A stretch of 13,057 nt of DNA from Zhenhengia yiwuensis (GCF_014384995.1 NZ_JACRSY010000054.1:1-13057), one strand, 5' to 3'; numbered from the stretch's first letter, positions 1 to 6,110 are shown. The notes: generated from the sequence alone by a model not told the origin. Program-made: numbers and translations.

Positions 1-222
1 ACGGACCGCTGGTGCATCTGTTAGGCTGCCAAGCCTATAGCAGAGTAGCCAAGTCTGGAACTGATAAACGCTGAAGGCATCTAAGCGTGAAACAGACCTC
101 AAGATAAGACTTCCCATCCGAAAGGAGTAAGACCCCTTGTAGACTAGAAGGTAGATAGGTTGGAGGTGTAAGCATGGTAACATGTGTAGCTGACCAATAC
201 TAACGGTTCGAGGGTTTGACCT
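1..222 (+). rRNA. rrl: 23S ribosomal RNA, 3' end (partial)
   Basis: This is the 3'-terminal part of domain VI of 23S rRNA, running off the left edge. It is recognised by the conserved stretches around the CTAAGCGTGAAAC block near 85, the GTAGACTAGAAGG block near 138, and the characteristic end GACCAATACTAACGG followed by GAGGGTTTGACCT. The 3' end is placed at about 222 by analogy with other bacterial 23S genes. The 5S gene and a tRNA follow directly, as in a standard 16S-23S-5S operon; the upstream part is outside the window. Confidence 0.97.
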
Positions 223-287
223 AAAAAACAAGGTTAACTTGTTGCAGTATTTGTTTTTGAAAGTATAAGTAATATACTTTAATAATT
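223..287 (+). other. 23S-5S internal transcribed spacer with two small hairpins
   Basis: This 65-nt AT-rich spacer contains two short inverted repeats: AACAAG at 227-232 pairs with CTTGTT at 238-243, and AAAGTATA at 260-267 pairs with TATACTTT at 273-280. Hairpins here are plausible processing or folding elements for maturation of 23S and 5S precursors. That role is inferred from position only. Confidence 0.5.
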
Positions 288-405
288 TTTGGTGACGATG
301 CGCTTTAGGGAAACACCCGTTCCCATACCGAACACGTAGGTTAAGACTAAAGCGGCCGATGGTACTTGGCTGGAGACGGCCCGGGAGAGTAAGTGGTTGC
401 CAAAT
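288..405 (+). rRNA. rrf: 5S ribosomal RNA
   Basis: This is a complete 5S rRNA of about 118 nt. Diagnostic pieces are GGTGACGATG near the 5' end, CCCGTTCCCATACCGAAC in loops B/C, GCCGATGGTACT and GGGAGAGTAAG. The terminal helix forms between TTTGG (288-292) and CCAAA (400-404), which sets the ends to within one or two bases. It is cotranscribed with the upstream 23S and the downstream tRNA-Gly, only 4 nt away. Confidence 0.96.
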
Positions 406-409
406 CTAT

Positions 410-482
410 GCGCGAGTGGCTCAGTTGGTAGAGCATCTCCTTGCCAAGGAGAGGGTCGCGGGTTCGAGTCCCGTCTCGCGCT
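410..482 (+). tRNA. tRNA-Gly (anticodon GCC)
   Basis: A 73-nt cloverleaf. The acceptor stem GCGCGAG pairs perfectly with CTCGCGC and the discriminator is T. The D-arm is GCTC/GAGC. The anticodon stem TCTCC/GGAGA holds the loop TTGCCAA (anticodon GCC), and the T-arm has GTTCGAGTC. The 3' CCA is not encoded. It lies 4 nt after 5S and is the last gene of the rRNA operon. Confidence 0.97.
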
Positions 483-494
483 CTTTTTATTGCG

Positions 495-537
495 AAAAAT
501 ACAGAGTATCATCTAGAAGATACTCTGTATTTTTTTA
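495..537 (+). terminator. Intrinsic terminator of the rRNA operon
   Basis: A stem of about 15 bp, AAAAATACAGAGTATC against GATACTCTGTATTTTT with an 8-nt loop, is followed by a run of T. It lies 12 nt after tRNA-Gly and closes the rRNA-tRNA transcription unit. Confidence 0.93.
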
Positions 538-588
538 TTTAAATTATTTATACTAAAACTGTAAAACTAGATTTCTAAGGAGAAGAAA

Positions 589-879
589 ATGGTTGTAGGT
601 TTATGTAAGTTAAAGCTTTATGCACTTTGGGTATATTCTCTTAAAGAAAAAAGAATGATTGTAAGAAGTTTAGTAGGCAAAGTACGAAGTAAATTTTGTA
701 TTTCTATTTCAGAAGTAGAAGCTTTAGATATGCATCAGACAGTTATTTTAGGGCTAAGTATAGTAACAAATGAAACTAAAATTGCAGATACTTTATTAAA
801 TCAAGTTATTTCTTATATACAAGAGAACACTGAGGCAGAATTACTAGATATTGATAGAGAAATTATTACAGACTTTTAA
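589..879 (+). CDS. ylxP: DUF503 family protein (YlxP-like)
   Basis: A 96-residue protein matching the DUF503/YlxP family. It has the N-terminal pattern VVGLCKLKLY, the SLKEKR motif at about residues 17-22, and the SEVEALDMHQ...LGLSIVTN segment, at the family's usual length (about 92-97 aa). YlxP is a small alpha/beta protein often encoded beside nusA-infB-rbfA and linked, without a firmly known activity, to ribosome maturation or translation. Here it stands alone just after an rRNA operon. ATG 589 follows AAGGAGA (578-584) at good spacing. A possible -10, TATACT (549-554), has no clear -35. A terminator lies immediately downstream, so it is probably monocistronic. The family call is solid; the function is not. 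Confidence 0.82.
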   Translation: MVVGLCKLKLYALWVYSLKEKRMIVRSLVGKVRSKFCISISEVEALDMHQTVILGLSIVTNETKIADTLLNQVISYIQENTEAELLDIDREIITDF

Positions 880-880
880 G

Positions 881-914
881 ACATCTGATTTATTATCAGA
901 TGTTTTTATTTTTG
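881..914 (+). terminator. Intrinsic terminator after ylxP-like gene
   Basis: ACATCTGAT (881-889) pairs perfectly with ATCAGATGT (895-903) around a 5-nt loop. The second arm ends in a T-rich tract to about 913. It begins 1 nt after the stop codon. Confidence 0.9.
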
Positions 915-1022
915 CCAATCAACCATTGGTTGCATAGCTTAGCTTGAGAGCACTACTGACAGTTGATTGCATATATAAGAGCCTTTTGGTAAGCTGAGTC
1001 TATACTACACAAGAGGTGAGAA
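915..1022 (+). promoter_or_regulatory. Repeat-containing upstream region of the XRE gene (possible operator or leader)
   Basis: This is the non-coding stretch before the XRE gene. It holds a 13-nt interrupted palindrome CAACCATTGGTTG (920-932), an 8-bp inverted pair CAATCAAC (916-923) and GTTGATTG (962-969), and a direct repeat TTGCATA (930-936 and 967-973). A possible -10, TATACT (1001-1006), lacks a good -35. XRE regulators often bind short inverted repeats in their own promoter, so an operator role is plausible but inferred. Confidence 0.4.
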
Positions 1023-1928
1023 ATGATGAACATTAACAATATGGGTGTTTTTATAAGTGAATTAAGAAGAGAAGCAAATATGACACAGTTTGAGTTAGCA
1101 GAAATCTTACATGTTTCCCATCAAGCTGTATCTAAGTGGGAGAGACTTGAATCTTTACCTGATATTACGATGTTACCTTTACTGGCTGAGACTTTTAATA
1201 TTACAGTAGATGAGTTATTAAAAGGGGAGAGAGAAGGGCAGACAGAAAGAAGTGAAGAAAAGACGAAAGTAGAGGTCTTTGTTGGAGATATTGTAATTGA
1301 TAAAATTGATCAAGCAAAAGTAGCCTTAAAAGAATTAGAAAATGTACAAGATATTCTAGAAGGCATTGCGCCTCTTACAAAGCCAAAGGTCTTTGAAGAG
1401 ATTATAGAAGGGGTGAATATAGATTTAGAAAGTATTAGTGGTTTTCTTCCTTTTTTAGGCGCAGAAGCGTTAGGGGAGATTATTCATAAAGTAATAGAAG
1501 AGGGAGATTTAAATAAGGTAGATGAAGGAATTTATCCTTTCTTAAAGGCCGAGCACAAAAATATGCTTATTGACTATTATATAGCGGAAGAAAAAGAGTG
1601 GGATGAAATAGAAGATATTTATCCTTTCTTAAGTGCTAATCAGCAAGAAAAGTTAATGGAACATTTCATGTCTCATTGGATGAAGGATGAATTAGAGGGT
1701 TTATATCCTTTTATGACACTAGAGCTTAGAAATTCACTTATAGATCTGGTTATAACAAGGGGAGAATATGAAATGATAGAAAGTCTCATACCTTTTCTAA
1801 ATGCAGAGCAAAAGGATAAGGTTATTGATCATGCTAAAGAAGAAGGGGTGAAAAAGCGTGTTATGGAAAACTGGGCACCTTTCTTAAATCAGAAGCAGCT
1901 TAAAAAATTATTATTTGACAATCTATAA
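1023..1928 (+). CDS. XRE-family HTH protein with C-terminal tandem helical repeats
   Basis: A 301-residue protein. Residues about 11-65 are an XRE/Cro-cI helix-turn-helix, recognised by MTQFELAEILHVSHQAVSKWE and the following LPDITMLPLLAETFNITVDELL. An acidic, charged linker spans about 68-115. From about 116 to the end there are roughly seven tandem units of 26-29 residues, each starting (A/P)F-L/M (P143, P172, P201, P229, P257, P286; a weaker first unit at A116) and followed by two amphipathic helices. This resembles a small alpha-solenoid and suggests ligand or protein binding. No membrane segment or catalytic motif is visible. ATG 1023 has AGAGGTGAG upstream; the second ATG at 1026 is also possible. 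It lies directly before the thiamine operon, whose promoter overlaps its last codons, but is probably a separate unit. Target unknown. Confidence 0.85.
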   Translation: MMNINNMGVFISELRREANMTQFELAEILHVSHQAVSKWERLESLPDITMLPLLAETFNITVDELLKGEREGQTERSEEKTKVEVFVGDIVIDKIDQAKVALKELENVQDILEGIAPLTKPKVFEEIIEGVNIDLESISGFLPFLGAEALGEIIHKVIEEGDLNKVDEGIYPFLKAEHKNMLIDYYIAEEKEWDEIEDIYPFLSANQQEKLMEHFMSHWMKDELEGLYPFMTLELRNSLIDLVITRGEYEMIESLIPFLNAEQKDKVIDHAKEEGVKKRVMENWAPFLNQKQLKKLLFDNL

Positions 1929-1942
1929 AATGAGTCTATAAT
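1915..1942 (+). promoter_or_regulatory. Consensus sigma-A promoter of the thiamine uptake operon
   Basis: TTGACA (1915-1920) and TATAAT (1937-1942) are both perfect consensus boxes, separated by 16 bp. The -35 and part of the spacer lie inside the end of the XRE gene (stop at 1926-1928). Transcription would begin at about 1949, just before the riboswitch aptamer. Confidence 0.88.
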
Positions 1943-1952
1943 AAAAATTGAA

Positions 1953-2055
1953 CTGAATAACAGGGGTGCTAAAACCTTTTTGGCTGAGATTGAATGAAAT
2001 GGCATTCTAGACCCTTATAACCTGATCCAGGTAATGCTGGCGTAGGAAATCTAAC
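1953..2055 (+). ncRNA. TPP riboswitch (THI element) aptamer
   Basis: The conserved TPP aptamer elements occur in order: GGGGTGCT (1963-1970), GGCTGAGA (1982-1989), a P3 extension GAATG/CATTC, ACCCTTATAACCTGAT (2011-2026), and GGTAATGCTGGCGTAGGAAA (2030-2049). TPP binding normally lowers expression of the downstream thiamine gene, here through the terminator at 2119-2148. The outer ends (P1) are approximate. The genes that follow, a thiamine-binding protein and an uptake ABC system, agree with control by TPP. Confidence 0.96.
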
Positions 2056-2068
2056 TTTCAAAGAGAGT

Positions 2069-2113
2069 CTCTATAGGTATATACATATTTTTAGGATAGG
2101 TGTATCTATAGGG
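2069..2113 (+). promoter_or_regulatory. Extra hairpin in the riboswitch expression platform
   Basis: Between aptamer and terminator, CTCTATAGGTATAT (2069-2082) can pair with GGTGTATCTATAGGG (2099-2113), giving about 14 pairs including several G-U. It has no T tract after it, so it is not a terminator itself. It may help fold the expression platform. I see no obvious anti-terminator strand complementary to the terminator stem. Confidence 0.45.
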
Positions 2114-2118
2114 TGATG

Positions 2119-2148
2119 AAATGCGCAGCTTAAGCTGCGCATTTTTTA
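2119..2148 (+). terminator. Riboswitch-controlled intrinsic terminator
   Basis: A perfect 22-nt palindrome at 2121-2142, with arms ATGCGCAGC and GCTGCGCAT, is followed by TTTTTTAT. The GC-rich stem and U run make a strong terminator in the leader, 110 nt before the first gene. Its place after a TPP aptamer indicates transcriptional attenuation. Confidence 0.9.
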
Positions 2149-2260
2149 TATTATAGGAAGTAAACACGAAAGTTGTGCACATGACTCACATGAAAAACGT
2201 ATAAAGTGTGGATAAATACGCTAGTAACCAACAAATATGTGAATAAAGGAGAATAAGAAA
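2149..2260 (+). other. Leader between terminator and first thiamine gene
   Basis: About 110 nt of untranslated leader. Apart from the ribosome binding site AAAGGAGA (2245-2252), I find no convincing promoter, hairpin or reading frame. Confidence 0.4.
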
Positions 2261-2563
2261 ATGGAACAGTTTAATGCAAGTTTAGCTATTCAAGTATTAC
2301 CTAAAGTAGAAGGTGAAGAAGTAATCCGCGTAGTAGATGAGGTCATTGCGTACATAAAATCTACAGGGCTTAATACCTTTGTAGGGCCTTTTGAAACAAC
2401 CATTGAAGGAGATTTTGATCAGCTTATGGATATTGCAAAGGAGTGCCAAAAAATATGTATTCGCGCTGGTGCACCAAGTGTTATGAGTTATATGAAGGTA
2501 GCTTATAATCCAGGTGAAGGGGTATGGTCTATTGATAAAAAAGTTACAAAACATCATCAATAA
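2261..2563 (+). CDS. Thiamine-binding protein, DUF77/MTH1187 family
   Basis: A 100-residue soluble protein of the thiamine-binding (DUF77, MTH1187/YkoF-like) family. It has the N-terminal NASLAIQVLPKV strand, the VDEVIAYIKSTGLNTFVGPFETTIEGDFDQLMDI core and a C-terminal helix, with a single ferredoxin-like alpha/beta fold and the expected length. Members bind thiamine or related compounds and are often encoded with thiamine transport genes. Being first after the TPP riboswitch supports a role in thiamine or pyrimidine-precursor handling in the cytoplasm, with the exact role unproven. ATG 2261 has AAAGGAGA upstream. Its end overlaps the permease gene in another frame, which suggests translational coupling. 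Confidence 0.87.
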   Translation: MEQFNASLAIQVLPKVEGEEVIRVVDEVIAYIKSTGLNTFVGPFETTIEGDFDQLMDIAKECQKICIRAGAPSVMSYMKVAYNPGEGVWSIDKKVTKHHQ

Positions 2564-3305
2564 ACTTTATGCACCGGGATTTATAATAGGACTTATCCTA
2601 ATTTGGCAAGTGGTATGTTCATTAGAGCTTGTACCAGGCTATATGCTACCATCACCTATTCAGGTTATGCAGGCCTTCATAAATGAGTTTAACGTCTTAA
2701 TGGGACATTTAATGATTTCACTAAGTGAGGCATTGTTAGGACTTGGGGTAGGGATTTTAGTTGCATTTATTTTGGCAGTAGGAATGGATCATTACAGAGG
2801 GCTTCATAAATCACTTTACCCTCTTTTAATCATTTCACAGACAGTACCCGTTATCGCTATTGCGCCATTACTTGTACTGTGGATGGGGTATGGTATGGCC
2901 CCTAAGGTAATGGTTATTTTCTTAGTATGCTTTTTCCCTATTACCATTAGTTTATTAGATGGTTTTAGGGAGGCAGATAGAGATACTATTAGACTTATGA
3001 AGTCTATGGGGGCAAATGCTAAGCAGATTTTCTGGCATATTAAACTACCTTGTGCACTTCCAGGCTTTTTAGCAGGTCTTAAAGTATCTGTAAGTTATGC
3101 AGTTATAGGCGCTGTTGTTGCAGAATGGCTTGGGGGTACAGCTGGCCTTGGTGTATACATGACAAGGGTAAGAAAGTCTTATGCCTTTGACAAGATGTTT
3201 GCAGTTATTTTCCTAGTAAGTTTAATAAGTTTAGTACTTATGAAGTTAGTTAGTCTGCTTGATAGGAAGATTATGCCATATAAGAGGATACAGAACAAAA
3301 AATAA
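2532..3305 (+). CDS. thiX: ABC transporter permease, thiamine/precursor uptake (ThiX-like)
   Basis: A binding-protein-dependent transport inner-membrane component. Hydrophobic segments lie at about residues 15-30, 60-85, 97-118, 126-143, 185-200 and 222-244, giving about six membrane helices. The cytoplasmic EAA-type loop reads RLMKSMGANAKQIFWHIKLP and docks on the ATPase. I place the start at TTG 2532 because AAGGGG (2517-2522) sits 9 nt before it and the product then begins MIKKLQ. GTG 2514 would add six residues but has no ribosome binding site. Either start overlaps the preceding gene (32 bp from 2532), typical of coupled translation. With the next two genes it forms a NitT/TauT-type importer; thiamine or a pyrimidine precursor (HMP or formylaminopyrimidine) is inferred from the riboswitch and the ThiY-like binding protein. 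Confidence 0.87.
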   Translation: MIKKLQNIINKLYAPGFIIGLILIWQVVCSLELVPGYMLPSPIQVMQAFINEFNVLMGHLMISLSEALLGLGVGILVAFILAVGMDHYRGLHKSLYPLLIISQTVPVIAIAPLLVLWMGYGMAPKVMVIFLVCFFPITISLLDGFREADRDTIRLMKSMGANAKQIFWHIKLPCALPGFLAGLKVSVSYAVIGAVVAEWLGGTAGLGVYMTRVRKSYAFDKMFAVIFLVSLISLVLMKLVSLLDRKIMPYKRIQNKK

Positions 3306-3402
3306 AGAGATTGAACATAAATAACAAGTAGATAATCGAGAGATTAAATAAAAAATGAACTTCGTAATACATAGAAGTACTAATAAATAGAAGGAGTACA
3401 CC
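3306..3402 (+). other. Intercistronic gap in the thiamine operon
   Basis: A 97-nt AT-rich gap with no terminator. A small hairpin, ACTTC (3359-3363) with GAAGT (3374-3378), lies before the ribosome binding site AAGGAG (3391-3396) of the binding-protein gene. Such gaps can hold processing or stability elements before a highly expressed binding protein; that is speculation here. Confidence 0.35.
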
Positions 3403-4380
3403 ATGAAAAGAAAATTAATGAGTATGCTTATGGCGGGGCTACTTGCTTTTGGTATGGTAGGATGTAGTGCTAGTAAAGCAGATAATAATGTAACTGTTGT
3501 ACTAGATTGGGTACCTAATACAAATCATACGGGTTTATATGTAGCCTTAGAAAAAGGATTTTATAAAGATTTAGGATTAAATGTAGAGATTATGCAGCCG
3601 CCAGAAGGAGGAGCCTTATCGCTAGTGGCAGCTGGTAAAGCAGAGTTTGCAGTATCTTTCCAAGAGGAAATAGGACCAGCCTTAACATCAGAAAATCCAC
3701 TTCCAGTAGTAGCGGTTGCAAGCATTATTGACCATAATATATCGGGTATTATTTCACTTAAAGAAAAAGGTATTGATTCACCAAGTAAGCTTGAGGGTAA
3801 ACGCTATGCTTCATGGGATACACCTTTTGAGAGAGCCATTTTAACGAATATTGTTGAAGGAGATGGCGGAGACTTCTCTAAAGTGGAACTTATTCCAAAT
3901 ACAGTGACAGACGTTATTTCTGCACTTCAAACAGATATTGATGCTGTATGGGTATACTATGGTTGGGATGGAATTGCTACAGAGCTTGCAGGCCTTGATA
4001 CAAATTATATAGCTTTTAGAGATATTAATCCTGTATTTGACTTCTATACACCAGTTCTTGCATCAGGTACAAAGTATCTTGAAGAAAATGAAGAAGAGGC
4101 TAAAAAGTTCTTAGAGGCTACAGCTAAAGGTTATGAATATGCTATTGCAAATCCAGAAGAGGCAGCAGAGATTTTAGTGAAACATGCACCAGAAGTAGAT
4201 TTAGAACTTGCAAAAGCAAGTCAGGCATTCTTAGCAAATGAATACCAAGCAGAGAAAGCAAGATGGGGAACCATTGATGAAACAAGATGGACTACTTTCT
4301 ATGACTGGATGTATGAAGAAGGACTTATTGGTGCAGAGTTAGGTAGCCAAGGTTTTACAAATGCCTATTTACCACAATAG
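3403..4380 (+). CDS. thiY: ABC transporter substrate-binding lipoprotein, ThiY/NMT1 family
   Basis: A 325-residue extracellular binding protein. The N-terminus is a lipoprotein signal (MKRK, hydrophobic core 5-19, then MVGC with C21 as the lipidated cysteine). The mature part has the ThiY/NMT1 hallmark VVLDWVPNTNHTGLYVA at about residues 32-48, then EKGFYKDLGLNVEI, and a two-lobed periplasmic-binding-protein-like fold. Known relatives bind thiamine pyrimidine precursors such as formylaminopyrimidine or HMP, and some related proteins bind thiamine. Here the ligand is inferred from family and the TPP riboswitch; I cannot distinguish precursor from thiamine. ATG 3403 follows AAGGAG at good spacing. 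It is followed without a gap by the ATPase gene. Confidence 0.9.
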   Translation: MKRKLMSMLMAGLLAFGMVGCSASKADNNVTVVLDWVPNTNHTGLYVALEKGFYKDLGLNVEIMQPPEGGALSLVAAGKAEFAVSFQEEIGPALTSENPLPVVAVASIIDHNISGIISLKEKGIDSPSKLEGKRYASWDTPFERAILTNIVEGDGGDFSKVELIPNTVTDVISALQTDIDAVWVYYGWDGIATELAGLDTNYIAFRDINPVFDFYTPVLASGTKYLEENEEEAKKFLEATAKGYEYAIANPEEAAEILVKHAPEVDLELAKASQAFLANEYQAEKARWGTIDETRWTTFYDWMYEEGLIGAELGSQGFTNAYLPQ

Positions 4381-4389
4381 GTGATAAGT

Positions 4390-5130
4390 ATGTATTTTAA
4401 AGCTGAACATATTTGTAAAAGTTATGATGGAAGAAAGATTATAGAAGATATTTCCTTAGAGCTTAAAGAAGGTGAGCTGGTATCTCTATTAGGGATAAGT
4501 GGTATAGGAAAGACTACTTTATTTAATATTTTATCAGGACTTGAAAAGCCTGATAGTGGTCATATTTATTTAGAGGATAAAGATATAACGGGGCAGACAG
4601 GTATTGCAAGCTATATGCAACAAAAAGACTTACTTATGCCATACAAAACTATTATTGATAATGTAAGCCTTCCTCTTTTACTTAAAGGTATGTCTAAAAG
4701 AGAAGCTCGGGAGAAAGCAAGCACTTACTTTAAGCAATTTGGTTTAGAGGGAACTAAGACACAGTATCCTATTCAGCTATCAGGAGGCATGAGGCAAAGA
4801 GCAGCACTTCTTAGAAGCTATTTATTCAGTAGTAAGTTGATGCTATTAGATGAGCCTTTTAGTGCCTTAGATGCTATTACTAAACATCATATCCATGATT
4901 GGTATTTAGAGATTATGAAAGAGATGAGAAGTCCAACCCTTTTTATTACCCATGATATTGATGAAGCAATTTTACTTTCTGACCGTATTTATATTATGGC
5001 AGGGAATCCTGGAAGGCTTACAAAGATGTTTACTATTGAAGGAGCAAAAATTTCTACAGATGATTTTACAACTTCAGAGGTTTTTATAACTTATAAAAAG
5101 GAAATTCTAAAGGCGATTAAAGAAGCTTAA
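4390..5130 (+). CDS. thiZ: ABC transporter ATP-binding protein (ThiZ-like)
   Basis: A 246-residue nucleotide-binding subunit of the NitT/TauT type. Motifs, numbered from ATG 4390: Walker A GISGIGKTT (35-43), Q-loop Q78, signature LSGGMRQR (130-137), Walker B LMLLDEP (150-156), D-loop SALD (158-161) and switch histidine H188 in ITHD. All catalytic residues are present. I prefer ATG 4390 because AGGTGA (4379-4384) lies 5 nt before it; GTG 4381, directly after the previous stop, lacks a ribosome binding site. It energises uptake through the permease and binding protein encoded just upstream, and is the last gene of the riboswitch-controlled operon. Confidence 0.92.
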   Translation: MYFKAEHICKSYDGRKIIEDISLELKEGELVSLLGISGIGKTTLFNILSGLEKPDSGHIYLEDKDITGQTGIASYMQQKDLLMPYKTIIDNVSLPLLLKGMSKREAREKASTYFKQFGLEGTKTQYPIQLSGGMRQRAALLRSYLFSSKLMLLDEPFSALDAITKHHIHDWYLEIMKEMRSPTLFITHDIDEAILLSDRIYIMAGNPGRLTKMFTIEGAKISTDDFTTSEVFITYKKEILKAIKEA

Positions 5131-5142
5131 AATAAATTAAAT

Positions 5143-5190
5143 AAAAACAGGGGCTACTACATAATATGTAGATTAGTCCCTGTTTTTGTA
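5143..5190. terminator. Bidirectional terminator between thiZ and the convergent small gene
   Basis: AAAAACAGGGGCT (5143-5155) pairs with AGTCCCTGTTTTT (5175-5187, one G-U), with an inner stem CTACAT/ATGTAG. T runs occur on both strands, so it can end the thiamine operon on the plus strand and the convergent gene at 5216-5485 on the minus strand. Confidence 0.9.
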
Positions 5191-5215
5191 AAAGAGCATA
5201 TAAAAGTAAGCATCG

Positions 5216-5485
5216 TTAAATGCGGATGAGTGTATTAGGATCTGCAATAATTTCTTCTAATCCAGCTAGTTGTGCAACGTCCCAGTAGGCATCATGATTG
5301 AAGGTACAGTAAAGAGCATTGGTTACAATAAGTACTTTCTTTTCAGTGTGTACTTCATAGATCAGATCATTACCAATTTTAATTTTATTTAAAGGACCCT
5401 TAATGTATTTTGTAAAGATTTTATCATCATATTCTATTTCAGTGCGCTCATCAAGTAAAAATTTTATGAAATCTTTTTTATCCAT
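5216..5485 (-). CDS. Unrecognised 89-residue protein
   Basis: I do not recognise this family. The product is a small, soluble, mildly acidic protein starting MDKKDFIKFLLDE. It has alternating charged and hydrophobic stretches, a central beta-like segment (KVLIVTNALYCTFN, about residues 49-62) and a C-terminal HDAYWDVAQLAGLEEII helix. No membrane segment, signal peptide, zinc motif or HTH is visible. ATG is supported by AAGGAAGGG about 7 nt upstream on the minus strand. A weak promoter candidate (TTTACT at 5542-5547, 16 bp, TAATAA at 5520-5525, minus strand) precedes it, and a shared terminator follows. A real gene is likely from its RBS, terminator and lack of a better competing frame; function unknown. 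Confidence 0.7.
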   Translation of the reverse strand: MDKKDFIKFLLDERTEIEYDDKIFTKYIKGPLNKIKIGNDLIYEVHTEKKVLIVTNALYCTFNHDAYWDVAQLAGLEEIIADPNTLIRI

Positions 5486-5625
5486 ATACGTTCCCTTCCT
5501 TCAGAAAAAATGATTTATGTTATTAGTGTATCCTAAATAAGAGTAAATAATTATTAACTTTATGGGTTATACTAAGATAAGTTCCAATAAAAAGAAAAAA
5601 AAACTAAAAAAATGTAAAAAACCTA

Positions 5626-5654
5626 TTTACATACGTCAATATATATGCTAAACT
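5626..5654 (+). promoter_or_regulatory. Promoter of the six-tRNA array
   Basis: TTTACA (5626-5631), a 17-bp spacer and TAAACT (5649-5654) precede the first tRNA by 19 nt. Transcription should start at about 5661. The rest of the gap from 5486 is AT-rich and shows nothing further that I can support. Confidence 0.75.
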
Positions 5655-5673
5655 AACGAAGTAGTCAAGAGAC

Positions 5674-5745
5674 GGCCCATTGGTCAAGCGGTTAAGACAC
5701 CGCCCTTTCACGGCGGTAACAGGAGTTCGATTCTCCTATGGGTCA
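5674..5745 (+). tRNA. tRNA-Glu (anticodon TTC)
   Basis: A 72-nt cloverleaf. The acceptor GGCCCAT pairs with ATGGGTC (one G-T) and the discriminator is A. The anticodon stem CCGCC/GGCGG carries the loop CTTTCAC (anticodon TTC), and the T-arm is AGGAGTTCGATTCTCCT. CCA is not encoded. First gene of the array. Confidence 0.97.
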
Positions 5746-5754
5746 TTTGTATAT

Positions 5755-5829
<75 letters not shown>

Positions 5830-5875
5830 CTATATAAACCTTAATTATAAAATAAATATTGCATATGAATGACAT

Positions 5876-5947
5876 AGGGTTATCGCCAAGCGGTAAGGCA
5901 CAGGATTTTGATTCCTGCATTCGGAGGTTCGAATCCTCCTAGCCCTG
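5876..5947 (+). tRNA. tRNA-Gln (anticodon TTG)
   Basis: The acceptor AGGGTTA pairs with TAGCCCT (one T-G) and the discriminator is G. The D-arm GCC/GGC has loop AAGCGGTAA. The anticodon stem CAGGA/TCCTG holds TTTTGAT (anticodon TTG), and the T-arm is GGAGG/CCTCC. It is separated from tRNA-His by 46 nt of AT-rich spacer. CCA is not encoded. Confidence 0.96.
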
Positions 5948-5953
5948 TTTCAT

Positions 5954-6026
5954 GGGTCACTAGCTCAGTTGGTAGAGCACTTGACTTTTAATCAAGTGGT
6001 CCGGAGTTCGAGCCTCCGGTGGCTCA
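5954..6026 (+). tRNA. tRNA-Lys (anticodon TTT)
   Basis: The acceptor GGGTCAC pairs with GTGGCTC (with G-T pairs) and the discriminator is A. The anticodon stem CTTGA/TCAAG holds CTTTTAA (anticodon TTT), and the T-arm is CGGAG/CTCCG. It starts 6 nt after tRNA-Gln. CCA is not encoded. Confidence 0.97.
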
Positions 6027-6029
6027 TAT

Positions 6030-6110
6030 GCGGGTGTGGCGGAATTGGCAGACGCACTAGACTTAGGATCTAGCGCCATTGGCGTGGGGGTTCGACTCCC
6101 TTCACCCGCA
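6030..6110 (+). tRNA. tRNA-Leu (anticodon TAG)
   Basis: An 81-nt class II tRNA. The acceptor GCGGGTG pairs with CACCCGC and the discriminator is A. The anticodon stem CTAGA/TCTAG holds CTTAGGA (anticodon TAG), and the variable arm is CGCCATTGGCGT. The T stem GGGGG/CCCTT contains two G-T pairs. It starts 3 nt after tRNA-Lys. CCA is not encoded. Confidence 0.96.

Noticed and set aside
279..556. Open frames on both strands across 5S rRNA and tRNA-Gly
   Set aside because: They lie on structured RNA genes, have no ribosome binding site, and give the familiar spurious products seen opposite tRNAs.
929..990. tRNA-like D-arm (GCTT...GAGC) upstream of the XRE gene
   Set aside because: No T-loop GTTCGA, no acceptor stem and no proper anticodon arm follow, so it is neither a tRNA nor a clear tRNA relic.
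2121..2142. 22-nt perfect palindrome as a protein-binding operator
   Set aside because: The T run directly after it and its place behind a TPP aptamer make it a terminator.
2297..2560. Minus-strand frame opposite the thiamine-binding protein gene
   Set aside because: The plus-strand gene has a family match and RBS; the antisense product is a Tyr/Phe-rich artefact.
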